DNA from: an uncultured Shimia sp.
GTDB lineage: Bacteria > Pseudomonadota > Alphaproteobacteria > Rhodobacterales > Rhodobacteraceae
Length of the DNA stretch: 64,000 nt
Reading direction: 5' to 3'
Assembly (NCBI GenBank): GCA_937897325.1
Contig: CALCOY010000069.1
Span: 33,039-97,038, forward strand
In this document: piece after piece, positions 16,401-26,895 of the stretch
Layout: every line of letters starts with the position of its first letter
Position numbering within the stretch: the stretch's first letter is position 1
Translations under genes and position numbers: made by a program
Notes under the pieces: model-generated
What the model saw: only the letters and a program-made list of their open reading frames with translations
Database searches by the model: none
What the model was told of the DNA's origin: nothing

Positions 16401-18181
16401 CCCGCACGCCACTTCGCCCTCTCGCGCGCATTCTTTCAGCCCGTGCGGCCGGTGAAAACCCCAACGTGATCGAGCGCGAAAACATCCGCAAACGGCATGA
16501 AGAGATGCACGACAAGATGCGCCAGCGGGCAGAGGGGCGACTGTTCCTGTTGGGCCTTTTCTTTTTCTGCGCTTTCGTGGTGGTCGGCGGGCGAATGGGC
16601 GCGCTTGCCACGTCAGAGCCCACCGAACCCCGCGCGAGCGCCCCGGGTGCCACTATCTCGGCGGCGCGCGCGGATATCGTTGACCGGGACGGGCGCCTTC
16701 TGGCAACGAACTTCGAAACACATGCGCTTTATGCCCAGCCACCGCACATGGTTGACCCGGAGGCGGCTGCTGAAAAGCTTGTTCAGATATTCCCGGAGCT
16801 AAAGCCGGAGCGTCTGATCAAGGACTTCACGGGCACGCGCAAATTCGTCTGGATCAAGCGCAAGATCAGCCCCGAACAAATGCAGGCTGTCCATGAAATC
16901 GGCGATCCCGGTCTGCTGTTCGGCCCGCGGGACATGCGCCTTTACCCCAATGGCCGGCTTGCCTCCCACATCCTTGGCGGTGCGTCTTTCGGCAAAGAGG
17001 GCGTGAGCGCCGCTGAAGTCATCGGTGTGGCTGGCGTCGAAAAACAGTTCGACGACTATCTTCTTGATCCCGCCAACGGCAACCGTCCGCTGAAGCTTGC
17101 GCTCGACTTGCCCGTGCAGGCCGCCGCCGAACGCGTGCTGTACGGTGGTATGCGCCTCATGAATGCCAAGGGGGCCACCGCGATCCTGATGGATGTGCGG
17201 ACGGGTGAGGTTGTCTCGCTTGTCTCGCTGCCTGATTTCGACCCCAACAATCGCCCGCGTCCACTGACGCGCGGCGATCAGTCTGAAAGCCCGCTCTTCA
17301 ACCGGGCGGTGCAGGGGGTGTACGAACTCGGCTCCACCTTCAAGATCTTCACCGCCGCACAGGCCATCGATCTGGGGATCGTTAACCGAAACACGGTGAT
17401 CGATATTCGCGGCCCTCTGCAATGGGGTCGCTTCCGGATCCGCGATTTTCGCAATTACGGGAAAGAGCTGACGGTCGAAAACATCATCGTCAAATCCTCC
17501 AACATCGGCACCGCTCGGCTTGCCCAGCGGATTGGCACGCCCCGTCAACAAGACTTTCTGCGTGATCTGGGCTTCTTCAAACCGACCGAGTTCGAGATCC
17601 TCGAGGCCTCCTCGGGCAATCCGCTTTTGCCGCGCAACTGGTCCGAATTGTCGACAATGACGATTTCCTATGGTCATGGCCTCAGCGCCTCGCCCATGCA
17701 TCTGGCCACGGCTTATGCGGCCATCGCCAATGGCGGCTACATGGTCAAACCCACGATTCTGCGCCAATCTGGCCCCCGCATGGGCAAGCGCGTGCTCAGC
17801 GAACATAGCGCCCGCGTGGCCCGCCAGATGCTGCGCAAGGTCGTGGCCAACGGTACGGCGAGCATGGGTGAAGTGACCGGGTATTCCGTCGGCGGCAAAA
17901 CCGGCACAGCGGACAAGCCGATGCCTCGGGGCGGCTACTATGAGGACAAGGTGATCGCGACATTTGCCTCGATCTTCCCTGCGCATGATCCGCAATACGT
18001 CCTTGTCGTCACGCTAGACGAACCTGTTGAAACCAGTGGTGACGAACCTCGCCGTACGGCTGGCTGGACCGCCGTGCCCGTCGCCGCCGAGATGATCAAG
18101 CGGATCGCCCCGCTTCTGGGCGTCCGGCCCGGCGTTGAACCTGCAATCCGGGCTGATATAACGCCTGCCAGCAGTAACTAG
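16397..18181 (+). CDS. ftsI: Septal peptidoglycan transpeptidase FtsI (PBP3)
   Basis: FtsI cross-links septal peptidoglycan as a monofunctional class B penicillin-binding protein. The 594-residue protein has one N-terminal membrane segment (about 48-68), a PBP dimer domain and the transpeptidase domain. Its active-site motifs are S313-T-F-K, S367-S-N and K501-T-G-T. The N-terminal cytoplasmic tail is long and basic. It overlaps ftsL by four bases, and murE follows after 15 bases. Motifs and length are normal. Confidence 0.97.
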   Translation: MTRTPLRPLARILSARAAGENPNVIERENIRKRHEEMHDKMRQRAEGRLFLLGLFFFCAFVVVGGRMGALATSEPTEPRASAPGATISAARADIVDRDGRLLATNFETHALYAQPPHMVDPEAAAEKLVQIFPELKPERLIKDFTGTRKFVWIKRKISPEQMQAVHEIGDPGLLFGPRDMRLYPNGRLASHILGGASFGKEGVSAAEVIGVAGVEKQFDDYLLDPANGNRPLKLALDLPVQAAAERVLYGGMRLMNAKGATAILMDVRTGEVVSLVSLPDFDPNNRPRPLTRGDQSESPLFNRAVQGVYELGSTFKIFTAAQAIDLGIVNRNTVIDIRGPLQWGRFRIRDFRNYGKELTVENIIVKSSNIGTARLAQRIGTPRQQDFLRDLGFFKPTEFEILEASSGNPLLPRNWSELSTMTISYGHGLSASPMHLATAYAAIANGGYMVKPTILRQSGPRMGKRVLSEHSARVARQMLRKVVANGTASMGEVTGYSVGGKTGTADKPMPRGGYYEDKVIATFASIFPAHDPQYVLVVTLDEPVETSGDEPRRTAGWTAVPVAAEMIKRIAPLLGVRPGVEPAIRADITPASSN

Positions 18182-18196
18182 GCCGGAACTGGCAAC

Positions 18197-19678
18197 ATGG
18201 ACCCGAAAGCAAAACCCTTGTCGGCGTTGGGTCTGATGGCACAAGGCGGGTCCAATCCGCCGATCACCGGGCTTGCCGTCGACAGCCGCGACGTTAAGGA
18301 AGGCTACCTCTTTGCCGCCATGCCTGGGACCCGAATGCACGGCGGCGAATTCATTCAATATGCCCTGCGCATGGGCGCTGCTGCAATCCTCACCGATGCC
18401 GAAGGCGCGCAGATTGCACGGGCCGAGCTCGATGTGTCGCGAGCTGCTCTTGTGGTCACTGAAGCGCCGCGTGAATTGCTCTCTCGTTCTGCAGCACTCT
18501 GGTTTGGCGGGCAGCCTGAAAACATGGTTGCCGTAACCGGCACGAACGGAAAAACCTCGGTCTCCACCTTCGTGCGTCAGATATGGATCGAAATGGGTCT
18601 GCAGGCCGTCAATCTCGGCACCACAGGCGTCGAAGGGGCCTGGACCACCCCGCTTGCACATACAACGCCCGAACCGATCACCTTACACCGCGTTCTGGCA
18701 GAGGCTGCCCAAAACGGCATCACCCATGCCGCGATGGAGGCGTCGTCCCACGGCCTCGACCAGCGCCGCCTGGATGGCGTCGTGCTGAAGGCCGGCGGTT
18801 TCACGAATTTTACGCAGGATCACCTCGACTATCACAGGACGTTCGAGGCCTATTTTGACGCCAAGGCAGGTCTTTTTGCCCGCGTCTTGCCCGAGGACGG
18901 CACGGCGGTGATCAACATTGAAGATGCGCGTGGCGTCGACATGGCCGCCATCGCGAGGGCCCGAGGTCAGAACGTCCTCACGATCGGGCGGGAGAGTGGC
19001 GATCTGTCGCTGTCGGGCCAGCGGTTTGATGCGACCGGTCAGGACGTGCTGTTTCACCATGACGGCAAAGGCTATCAGACGCGGCTCTCCCTGATCGGGG
19101 GATTTCAGGCCGAGAATGTCCTGATGGCCTGCGGCCTCGTCATCGCCTGTGGTGCTGATCCTCACCGCGTGTTTCAGACGCTTCCGTATCTCACAACGGT
19201 ACGAGGACGTATGCAGCTTGCAGCGGCGCGCGAAAACGGTGCGACGGTCTTTGTGGATTACTCCCACACGCCGGATTCCGTGGCGACCGCGCTCAGGGCC
19301 CTGCGGCCACATGTGCTGGGTCGCCTGATTGTCGTCGTCGGCGCAGGCGGGGATCGCGATAAGGGCAAGCGGCCATTGATGGGTCAGGCGGCGCATGACA
19401 ATGCTGACGTCGTCTTTGTCACCGATGACAATCCGCGCAGCGAAGATCCCGCCACCATCCGCGCCGCCGTGATGGATGGCGCGCCTGAGGCGACCGAGGT
19501 TGGCGACCGGGCCGAGGCCATTCTGCGCGCCGTTGACACCCTAGAGCCCGGTGACGCGCTTTTGATCGCTGGCAAGGGGCATGAAACGGGCCAGGTTGTG
19601 GGCGACGATGTTCTGCCTTTCGATGATGTCGAACAGGCCAGCGTCGCGGTCGCCACGCTTGACGGGAAGCCCGCGTGA
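18197..19678 (+). CDS. murE: UDP-MurNAc-tripeptide synthetase (meso-DAP adding)
   Basis: MurE adds the third amino acid to the UDP-MurNAc dipeptide in the cytoplasm. The 493-residue protein has the Mur ligase ATP loop TGTNGKTS (114-121), HTTPEP in the substrate region and the D411-N-P-R motif that selects meso-diaminopimelate over lysine. It therefore predicts the usual Gram-negative DAP-type wall. Its stop overlaps the GTG start of murF. Confidence 0.97.
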   Translation: MDPKAKPLSALGLMAQGGSNPPITGLAVDSRDVKEGYLFAAMPGTRMHGGEFIQYALRMGAAAILTDAEGAQIARAELDVSRAALVVTEAPRELLSRSAALWFGGQPENMVAVTGTNGKTSVSTFVRQIWIEMGLQAVNLGTTGVEGAWTTPLAHTTPEPITLHRVLAEAAQNGITHAAMEASSHGLDQRRLDGVVLKAGGFTNFTQDHLDYHRTFEAYFDAKAGLFARVLPEDGTAVINIEDARGVDMAAIARARGQNVLTIGRESGDLSLSGQRFDATGQDVLFHHDGKGYQTRLSLIGGFQAENVLMACGLVIACGADPHRVFQTLPYLTTVRGRMQLAAARENGATVFVDYSHTPDSVATALRALRPHVLGRLIVVVGAGGDRDKGKRPLMGQAAHDNADVVFVTDDNPRSEDPATIRAAVMDGAPEATEVGDRAEAILRAVDTLEPGDALLIAGKGHETGQVVGDDVLPFDDVEQASVAVATLDGKPA

Positions 19679-21120
19679 CACTCTGGACCGCATCAGACGC
19701 CGCCGCCGCGACAGGCGGCGAAACGATGACCGATTGGGCGGCTAAGGGTGTCTCCATCGACACCCGCACGATCGAGCAAGGCGATCTCTTTGTGGCCCTT
19801 AAGGCCGCGCGCGACGGACATGACTTTGTGTCACAGGCAATTCAGAAAGGTGCCGCGGCCGCCCTCGTTGATCACGTGCCAGAAGGTGTGACCGATACGG
19901 GCCCGCTGCTGATCGTTCCGGACGTACAAACGGCCCTCGAGGATCTGGGCAAAGCGGCGCGCGCCCGCACAAAAGCGCGCATCGTCGCCGTAACCGGCAG
20001 CGTCGGCAAGACCTCGACCAAGGAAATGCTGCGCGCGATCCTGTCCGATCAGGGCCGCACACATGCCTCGGTCGCCAGCTACAACAACCATTGGGGCGTA
20101 CCTTTGACGCTGGCCCGGATGCCTGCCAACACGGAATATGCGGTGATCGAAATCGGCATGAATCACCCAGGCGAAATCGCGCCGCTGTCGCAGATGACAA
20201 AACCCGACGTCGTGCTGATCACCACCGTTGCCGCCGCACATCTTGAAGCCTTTGACCACATCGAAGGGATCGCTGTGGAAAAAGCCTCGATCATCGATGG
20301 GCTTGGGCGGGGTGGGGCTGCAGTGCTCAACAACGATTGCTCGACCGCTGCGATCCTGCAGGCCAAGGCATTTGATGCCCATGTCCGCGACATCGGTTTT
20401 GGCGAACACGGGTTCGATTTCAAACTGCGCGAGGTCACGCTTCAGGGCGAGACAACGATTGTTCAGGCACTTGCCCGCGATGAGCCGTTGCTTTTCAAGA
20501 TCGGCGCCCCCGGTCGACACTTTGCGATGAACGGTCTGGGCGCTTTGGCAGCGGTCGAGGCGCTTGGCGCAGATCTGGCCCTGGCCGTTCAGTCTCTGGG
20601 CCGTTGGTCCCCTTATGATGGCCGCGGTGCGCGTGAGGTTATCGCACTCGACCCGGTTGAGACACATCTGACGCTGACCCTGATCGACGACAGCTACAAC
20701 GCCAATCCAACATCAGTTGCAGCCGCCCTCGAAGTGCTTGCGGCAGCGGAAGTCACCCACGACATCGGGCGCGTCAGCAAGGGCCGCCGCATCGCCTTTC
20801 TGGGCGACATGAAGGAATTGGGACCGAAGGCCGAGGCCATGCACCGCGATCTGGCCGATTTGCCCAGCGTTCAGGACTTAGATGTGGTTCATTGCGCCGG
20901 CCTGCTCATGCGCGACCTTTATGACGCACTTCCCGATCACCAGCGCGGCCTCTGGGCCGAGACATCGGAAGAAATCGCTGCCCAGACCCCCAGCCGTTTG
21001 GACAGTGGCGATGTGGTTCTTGTCAAAGGGTCGCTTTCGATGGAGATGCGCCGCATCGTTGACGCGATCCGAAAAATGGGTCATCCGGCGGCCTCAGATA
21101 ACGAACAAGATCATGCGTGA
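19675..21120 (+). CDS. murF: UDP-MurNAc-pentapeptide synthetase (D-Ala-D-Ala adding)
   Basis: MurF attaches D-Ala-D-Ala to the UDP-MurNAc-tripeptide. The 481-residue protein carries the ATP loop TGSVGKTS (107-114), SYNNHWGVPL, EIGMNHPGEI and DDSYNANP, all family blocks. The start is a GTG at 19675 overlapping the murE stop (GTGA), which gives a full-length N-terminal domain, so it is preferred over later ATGs. mraY follows after 12 bases. Nothing unusual was seen. Confidence 0.96.
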   Translation: MTLWTASDAAAATGGETMTDWAAKGVSIDTRTIEQGDLFVALKAARDGHDFVSQAIQKGAAAALVDHVPEGVTDTGPLLIVPDVQTALEDLGKAARARTKARIVAVTGSVGKTSTKEMLRAILSDQGRTHASVASYNNHWGVPLTLARMPANTEYAVIEIGMNHPGEIAPLSQMTKPDVVLITTVAAAHLEAFDHIEGIAVEKASIIDGLGRGGAAVLNNDCSTAAILQAKAFDAHVRDIGFGEHGFDFKLREVTLQGETTIVQALARDEPLLFKIGAPGRHFAMNGLGALAAVEALGADLALAVQSLGRWSPYDGRGAREVIALDPVETHLTLTLIDDSYNANPTSVAAALEVLAAAEVTHDIGRVSKGRRIAFLGDMKELGPKAEAMHRDLADLPSVQDLDVVHCAGLLMRDLYDALPDHQRGLWAETSEEIAAQTPSRLDSGDVVLVKGSLSMEMRRIVDAIRKMGHPAASDNEQDHA

Positions 21121-21132
21121 GGCGGACTTCAG

Positions 21133-22254
21133 ATGCTCTATTGGTTGACCATCCTGTCGGATGGCGGCGATTTCTTCAATCTTTTCCGTTACATCACCTT
21201 TCGCGCGGGCGGGGCGTTTCTGACGGCACTTGTCTTCGGCTTTCTTTTTGGCCGCCCGCTGATCGCCGTTCTGCGCAAACGTCAAGGCAAGGGTCAGCCC
21301 ATTCGCGATGACGGACCAGAGGGACACTTTGTCAAGGCCGGCACGCCTACCATGGGAGGGCTGCTGATTGTCGGTGCGCTTTTGACCTCTACACTGCTTT
21401 GGGCCCGGCTTGACAATGCCTTTGTCTGGCTCGTGCTGTTCGTGACGCTGGGCTTTGCGCTTGTGGGTTTCGCGGACGACTATGCCAAGGTCTCAAAAGG
21501 CAACCACAAAGGCGTGCCGGGCAAGCTGCGCCTTGCCATTGGCTTCGTAATCGCGGGCGTTGCCACCTACTGGGCGATGTATGTCCATGGTCTGAACGAT
21601 CTTGATCTTGCGGCCAGGGTCGAGGATTACGATCCGCTTTCCGGACGCCTTGCCTTTCCCGTGTTCAAGGACGTTCTGCTGAATTTCGGGCTCATGTTCG
21701 TCCCTTTCGGCATGATCGTCATCGTCGGCTCTGCCAATGCTGTGAACCTGACCGACGGGCTCGACGGTCTGGCGATCATGCCCGTCATGATCGCCGGCGG
21801 TACGCTTGGCATCATCGCCTATGCCGTTGGCCGCGTCGATTTTACGGAATACCTTGATGTGCACTATGTGCCGGGCACAGGCGAATTGCTGATCTTCACC
21901 GCTGCTCTGTTCGGTGGTGGCCTGGGCTTTCTGTGGTACAATGCCCCGCCTGCCGCCGTTTTCATGGGGGATACCGGCTCTCTTGCCTTGGGTGGAGCGC
22001 TTGGAGCCATAGCCGTCGCCACTAAGCACGAGCTTGTCCTCGCCATTGTGGGGGGGCTCTTCGTGGTCGAAGCGCTTAGTGTCATCATTCAGGTGCTGTA
22101 CTTCAAAAGCACAGGCAAACGGGTCTTTCTGATGGCCCCGATTCATCATCACTACGAGAAGAAGGGATGGGCAGAACCTCAGATCGTTATCCGCTTCTGG
22201 ATCATCTCTCTCATACTGGCAATGATCGGCCTAGCGACCCTCAAGGTTCGCTGA
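21133..22254 (+). CDS. mraY: Phospho-MurNAc-pentapeptide translocase MraY
   Basis: MraY transfers phospho-MurNAc-pentapeptide to undecaprenyl phosphate, making lipid I at the inner membrane. The 373-residue protein has about ten hydrophobic segments. The catalytic D115-D116 lie in [16 protein letters not shown] holds D208 and D211, and the His cluster [12 protein letters not shown] is near the C-terminus. It is the last gene of the first dcw run: the next gene is not a wall enzyme and has its own upstream region. Confidence 0.97.
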   Translation: MLYWLTILSDGGDFFNLFRYITFRAGGAFLTALVFGFLFGRPLIAVLRKRQGKGQPIRDDGPEGHFVKAGTPTMGGLLIVGALLTSTLLWARLDNAFVWLVLFVTLGFALVGFADDYAKVSKGNHKGVPGKLRLAIGFVIAGVATYWAMYVHGLNDLDLAARVEDYDPLSGRLAFPVFKDVLLNFGLMFVPFGMIVIVGSANAVNLTDGLDGLAIMPVMIAGGTLGIIAYAVGRVDFTEYLDVHYVPGTGELLIFTAALFGGGLGFLWYNAPPAAVFMGDTGSLALGGALGAIAVATKHELVLAIVGGLFVVEALSVIIQVLYFKSTGKRVFLMAPIHHHYEKKGWAEPQIVIRFWIISLILAMIGLATLKVR

Positions 22255-22328
22255 TAGCGAGAAGAATTCACCCAGCAGTAGAAAAATTTGCGGATTTTTG
22301 CCTATAACTTCAATATCTTAGGTAGATC

Positions 22329-22347
22329 TTGGCCACAATAGGGCCAA
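22329..22347. promoter_or_regulatory. Inverted repeat upstream of the PilJ/Cache gene
   Basis: TTGGCC and GGCCAA form a perfect 6-bp inverted repeat around a 7-base AT-rich spacer. It sits in an AT-rich region about 130 bases before the PilJ/Cache gene, where that gene's promoter should be. It could be an operator, but no regulator is known. Confidence 0.3.
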
Positions 22348-22474
22348 TTTGGACAAATTTTACATAATTTCTCCCCAATCGCCTAATAGCACCATGTCTA
22401 GAAACGGGGTGCAGTGGCCCCGAACCCATTCACATTACTGTCCGGACCGGGCAGCTCTATCAAGGAGAGCTCGC

Positions 22475-23893
22475 ATGCGCCTCGCCCCCATGTCAAAAAC
22501 AATTGCCTTAACGGCAGGTCTCGGCCTTGCCAGTGGTTTGTCTCTTTCAACATCCGTTTCTGCCGGGGATCTGGCCTTTGACGGCAGCAAAGTGCGGGTG
22601 AATCTGTCCAACAAGCTGAACATGCTGGGCCAGAAAGTCGCTGCTGCGGCTTGCAACATCGATGCCGGTTTTGCTGTTGAAGACGCTAAAGAAGAACTTG
22701 TCGCGGCCCGCCGCGATTTTCAAACCATCATGAATGGTCTTGAAAACGGTGATGTTGTTCTGGGTATTCCCTCTGCCGAACGCCGTGCCGCCTCGCTTCG
22801 CTCGATCGCCAATGTGAAACAGGCCTGGGCGCCGATCGACGCGGCTGTCGAGGACATGCTGCAAGATCAGAACATCGATGCGGCGGCATCGACTATCGCT
22901 TCTGCCAACATGCCGCTGCTCGAAGCGACCGGCATTCTCGCATCTGACATCGTCGGCCAGTACAGCAACCCGCACGAGATGACGCAAAGTGATGCGATGT
23001 CTTTGCGCTTTGCGGGCCGCCAGCGCATGATCTCCTACCAGATCTCGAAGGAGGTTTGCGGGATCGCGACTGGTACGGACGCCTTTGGCGAAGCCGCAAC
23101 GCTTCAGGAGCAGGTCAACATGTACGGCCTGTCGTTGGATGCGCTGACCAACGGCATGGCGGCCGCCGGGATCAACCCACCCCCGAACGAATTGATTACC
23201 AAAGAACTCACCAAGGTATCCGAAGAATGGCGGGCCGAGAAAGCGAGCATCGAAACCGTACTCAGTGGCGGCGCAACGGGCGGTGATCAGGTGATGGCTG
23301 TTCGGTCTTTGTCTACGGATCTCGTCAAGGACATGAACAATGTTGTGACGCTCTACATGTTGTCGAGCCAGAAAACCGATGACGTCTATCGCGTTGCACT
23401 CAATGCCTATGCGGAAAACGAATTGTCGAAATGGCTGACAAACGAAACCTTGATCGAAGCGATCAAAGCCCAGAACGTCGCCCATGCCAGCCTTGGCCAG
23501 GATGATATCGACGCGCTCGACCAGACGTGGCGCGCCGAAGCCAAGGCTGATGGTGGGGATCTCATCAATGATCTGATCGGACGTCCGGCCTCTGCCTGGC
23601 TGCGCGACAACCAGAACGCCACCGCCGGTTTCGTGACCGAAGTTTTTGCGATGGACAATCTCGGGCTCAACGTCGCGCAAAGTGTCGTGACTTCTGACTA
23701 TTGGCAGGGCGACGAGGCCAAGTGGAAGCAGACCTACGGCAATGGCAGCGGCCAGATGCATGTCAGCGAGGTCGAGCTTGACGAAAGCACCGGCGCCTAC
23801 CAAACGCAGGTTTCGCTGCCAATCCACGACCCCGAAACCGACGAGATGATCGGTGCGATCACCTTCGGCATCAATATCCAGTCTTTGCTCTGA
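22475..23893 (+). CDS. Secreted protein with two PilJ-type domains and a Cache-like domain
   Basis: The 472-residue product begins with a signal peptide (residues 1-30, cleavage after SVSA) and has no later membrane segment, so it should be periplasmic. Two helical regions resemble the PilJ/NIT-type sensor module: about 36-130 (NLSNKLNMLGQKVAAAAC) and 175-270 (SLRFAGRQRMISYQISKEVC). The last hundred residues (about 365-472) read like a Cache/PDC sensor domain ending EMIGAITFGINIQSLL, with SDYWQGDEAKW. No kinase, cyclase or chemotaxis domain is attached. An AAGGAG site precedes ATG 22475. It sits alone between mraY and murD with its own upstream region and a terminator behind it. A ligand-binding partner for a membrane sensor is possible; function unknown. 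Confidence 0.8.
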   Translation: MRLAPMSKTIALTAGLGLASGLSLSTSVSAGDLAFDGSKVRVNLSNKLNMLGQKVAAAACNIDAGFAVEDAKEELVAARRDFQTIMNGLENGDVVLGIPSAERRAASLRSIANVKQAWAPIDAAVEDMLQDQNIDAAASTIASANMPLLEATGILASDIVGQYSNPHEMTQSDAMSLRFAGRQRMISYQISKEVCGIATGTDAFGEAATLQEQVNMYGLSLDALTNGMAAAGINPPPNELITKELTKVSEEWRAEKASIETVLSGGATGGDQVMAVRSLSTDLVKDMNNVVTLYMLSSQKTDDVYRVALNAYAENELSKWLTNETLIEAIKAQNVAHASLGQDDIDALDQTWRAEAKADGGDLINDLIGRPASAWLRDNQNATAGFVTEVFAMDNLGLNVAQSVVTSDYWQGDEAKWKQTYGNGSGQMHVSEVELDESTGAYQTQVSLPIHDPETDEMIGAITFGINIQSLL

Positions 23894-23913
23894 TATTCCT
23901 TTCACCAGGCAAA

Positions 23914-23945
23914 GCGGAACGGTCCGGATCGGGCCGCCCTTTTTC
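23914..23945 (+). terminator. Intrinsic terminator after the PilJ/Cache gene
   Basis: A GC-rich hairpin (GGTCC/GGGCC with loop GGATC at 23921-23935, possibly extended) is followed by CCCTTTTTCG. It lies about 20 bases after the stop codon, so the gene appears to be a separate transcription unit inside the dcw region. Confidence 0.55.
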
Positions 23946-24186
23946 GTCGTTAAAGCCGAGGATTGTGCGCCGTGTTGACTGCGCAAAACACCGATGGTCG
24001 TACCGACAAGACACCGACGTTTTGCCGACGTGAAACAGATAGGCACTTTGCCTTGTTTTTCTGGCATCAATTGACGCTTTCGTCGGCGTCGGGCAAAATC
24101 ATCGCTGCGCCGCGCACGCGCCATTCACCTTTTCAAAGCTCCGGCAATCCTCTAGCCCTGTCCCGCGAAGAAGTCGGAGGACGCGC

Positions 24187-25581
24187 ATGATCCCTGTCCG
24201 TGGCCTGGAGAGCCAGAAAGTCGCCGTTCTGGGGTTGGGTCGATCCGGGCTCTCTGCTGCGCGCGCCCTCAAGGCAGGTGGCGCCCATCCGCTTTGTTGG
24301 GATGACAATGAAGAGGCCCGCGACAAGGCCGCCGGCGAAGGCTTCGAAATTGTTCGCTTCCGGGATGCAACAGACTTCGAGGACATCGCCCGTTTGATCA
24401 CCTCGCCCGGCATCCCGCATCTCTATCCAAAACCCAACGCGGTTATCGCGGCGGCAATGGCGGCCGGAACACCCGTCGACAATGACATCAGCCTTTTCTT
24501 TCAATCCTTTGCCACGCCCGATTGGAACCGCTTTGATACCAGCCCGAAGGTGATTGCGGTGACGGGATCGAACGGCAAATCCACAACGTCCGCCCTGATC
24601 CATCACGTTCTTGAGGCCGCCGGACGCAATGCGCAATTGGCCGGAAACATTGGACGCGGGGTGCTTGACCTTGAGCCGGCCATCGACGGCGAGGTCGTCG
24701 TGTTGGAGCTTTCCAGCTACCAGATTGATCTTGCGCGCAACCTCACGCCGGACGTCGCCGTATTCACCAATCTCAGCCCCGATCATCTGGATCGCCATTC
24801 AGGTATGGGCGGCTATTTCGCTGCAAAGAAACGACTTTTTACGCAAGGCGGCCCGGATCGCGCGATCATCGGGACAGATGAAATCGAAGGCCAGTTCCTT
24901 GCCAATGTGATGTGCGAGGGCCCGTCCGATGACCGGGTCATCCGTGTGTCCATCGCCCAAAAGCTGTCGGGGCCCGGGTGGTCCGTCTTTGCGCGCAAAG
25001 GGTTTCTGAATGAGTTCCGAAAAGGTCGGCAAGCCGGATCGATTGATCTGCGCGACATCGCAGCCTTACCCGGCACGCACAACCATCAAAATGCCTGCGC
25101 GGCCTATGCCGCTTGCAGGGCCGTGGGGCTGGCTCCACGTGTCATCGAGGCCGGATTGCGCAGCTTCAGTGGACTGCCCCATCGTAGCGAGGTGATCGCT
25201 GATCAATCGGGCATCCGCTACGTCAATGATAGCAAGGCGACGAATGTGGATTCCGCACTCAAAGCCTTGATGGCATTCAAGAATGTCCGTTGGATCTGCG
25301 GTGGACTGCAAAAAGAGGGCGGGTTGGACGCGCTCCGGCCCGCGATGGATCATGTGCGTAAGGCTTATGTGATCGGGCGGGAGGCCGCAGGTTTCGCCAT
25401 GCAGCTTGATGTCGACACGCAGGTTTGCGGGGATATGGCCGTAGCGGTCACCGCCGCCATGCAGGAGGCGGAGCCGGGCGATGTGGTCCTTCTGGCTCCC
25501 GCTGCGGCGAGCTTTGATCAATACAACAATTTTGAGGCGCGGGGCGCGGATTTCACCGCCGAGGTCCGCGCGCGCCTCTAA
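24187..25581 (+). CDS. murD: UDP-MurNAc-L-alanine:D-glutamate ligase
   Basis: MurD adds D-glutamate to UDP-MurNAc-L-alanine. The 464-residue protein shows an N-terminal Rossmann domain ([15 protein letters not shown]), the ATP loop [26 protein letters not shown] and NDSKATN, all expected for MurD. It restarts the dcw order after the inserted PilJ/Cache gene, so it needs its own promoter in the roughly 290-base gap upstream. ftsW follows after about 150 bases. Confidence 0.96.
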   Translation: MIPVRGLESQKVAVLGLGRSGLSAARALKAGGAHPLCWDDNEEARDKAAGEGFEIVRFRDATDFEDIARLITSPGIPHLYPKPNAVIAAAMAAGTPVDNDISLFFQSFATPDWNRFDTSPKVIAVTGSNGKSTTSALIHHVLEAAGRNAQLAGNIGRGVLDLEPAIDGEVVVLELSSYQIDLARNLTPDVAVFTNLSPDHLDRHSGMGGYFAAKKRLFTQGGPDRAIIGTDEIEGQFLANVMCEGPSDDRVIRVSIAQKLSGPGWSVFARKGFLNEFRKGRQAGSIDLRDIAALPGTHNHQNACAAYAACRAVGLAPRVIEAGLRSFSGLPHRSEVIADQSGIRYVNDSKATNVDSALKALMAFKNVRWICGGLQKEGGLDALRPAMDHVRKAYVIGREAAGFAMQLDVDTQVCGDMAVAVTAAMQEAEPGDVVLLAPAAASFDQYNNFEARGADFTAEVRARL

Positions 25582-25728
25582 TCTCGCGAAACGAGCCTGA
25601 AACGCCACTATTTCCAATAAAACAGGGCCATTTACCGACCTTTGGTGCTGGTATGCACAGGCAATTGCCGCTATCATGCTATGAGATCCCGCAAAGGGAC
25701 GCACACAGGCAGAGCAAGGCGACAGATC

Positions 25729-26895
25729 ATGACAGAAATGGTCTATGGGGCGGTTCCGGCGCAGCATGGGGAGCCGATCCTGCCAAAATGGTGGCGGACG
25801 ATCGACAAATGGTCGCTTAGCTGCGTCTTCATCCTTTTTGCCATCGGCTTGCTTTTGGCCCTCGCGGCCTCAGCTCCTTTGGCTGAGAAGAATGGATTCG
25901 GAACCTTTCACTATGTCATGCGGCAAGGGATCTTTGGATCGGTCGCCCTGATCGTCATGATCATCACATCGATGATGTCGGCGGTTCTGGTGCGGCGCTT
26001 GGCTGTCATCGGATTCTTGCTCTCATTCATCGCCTTGGCGCTCCTGCCGTTCCTCGGAACAGATTTCGGCAAGGGGGCTGTTCGCTGGTATTCGTTGGGT
26101 TTTGCGAGTGTTCAGCCCTCGGAGTTTCTTAAGCCCGCCTTCGCGGTTGTTGGGGCTTGGATGATGGCGGCAAGCCTTGACCTCAATGGTCCGCCAGGTC
26201 GTACGTGGTCGTTCGGCCTCTGTATTGTGATCGTCGTTATGCTGGCCCTGCAGCCCGATTTCGGTCAGGCTTGCATCGTATTATTTGGTTGGGGCGTTAT
26301 GTATTTCGTCGCAGGCGCGCCGATCGTGCTTCTTGTGGGTATGGCGGCGGTCACGGTCTTCGGAGGCGCGCTGGCGTATTCCCATTCGGACCATTTCGCT
26401 CGGCGGATTGATGGATTTCTCAGCGCAGAGGTCGACCCGACCACGCAGCTTGGCTATGCTACAAATGCCATCCGCGAAGGGGGCCTTTTCGGGGTCGGAG
26501 TGGGCGAGGGGCAGGTCAAGTGGTCATTGCCCGACGCACACACCGATTTCATCATTGCGGTGGCTGCTGAGGAATATGGGCTGATCCTCGTGCTGATCAT
26601 CATCCTGCTTTACATCAGCATCGTGTTGCGTTCGCTGGCCCGCCTGATGCGCGAACGCGATCCCTTCATTCGGCTGGCGGGCACGGCGCTCGTTTGCATG
26701 TTTGCGGTTCAGGCAATGGTCAATATGGGCGTCGCGGTGCGCTTGCTGCCCGCCAAGGGTATGACCTTGCCATTTGTCAGCTACGGTGGCTCGTCTGTCA
26801 TTGCGTCGGGTATTGCCATCGGGATGCTTCTGGCCTTCACCCGCAAGCGTCCCCAGGGTGAAATCAGCGATCTCCTGAGGGGGCGGCGGGGATGA
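25729..26895 (+). CDS. ftsW: Septal peptidoglycan glycosyltransferase FtsW
   Basis: FtsW is the SEDS-family membrane glycosyltransferase that polymerises lipid II at the septum together with FtsI. The 388-residue product has about ten hydrophobic segments and the SEDS signatures [28 protein letters not shown] and PFVSYGGSS near the C-terminus. I chose ATG 25729 (MTEMVYGAV), with AAGGCGA upstream, over an in-frame start 87 bases earlier. Its stop overlaps the murG start by four bases. Confidence 0.95.
   Translation: MTEMVYGAVPAQHGEPILPKWWRTIDKWSLSCVFILFAIGLLLALAASAPLAEKNGFGTFHYVMRQGIFGSVALIVMIITSMMSAVLVRRLAVIGFLLSFIALALLPFLGTDFGKGAVRWYSLGFASVQPSEFLKPAFAVVGAWMMAASLDLNGPPGRTWSFGLCIVIVVMLALQPDFGQACIVLFGWGVMYFVAGAPIVLLVGMAAVTVFGGALAYSHSDHFARRIDGFLSAEVDPTTQLGYATNAIREGGLFGVGVGEGQVKWSLPDAHTDFIIAVAAEEYGLILVLIIILLYISIVLRSLARLMRERDPFIRLAGTALVCMFAVQAMVNMGVAVRLLPAKGMTLPFVSYGGSSVIASGIAIGMLLAFTRKRPQGEISDLLRGRRG

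Noticed and set aside
22547..24124. 525-codon open frame antisense to the PilJ/Cache gene
   Set aside because: The opposite strand has a signal peptide, a ribosome binding site and recognisable domains; the antisense frame is a by-product of GC-rich codon use.
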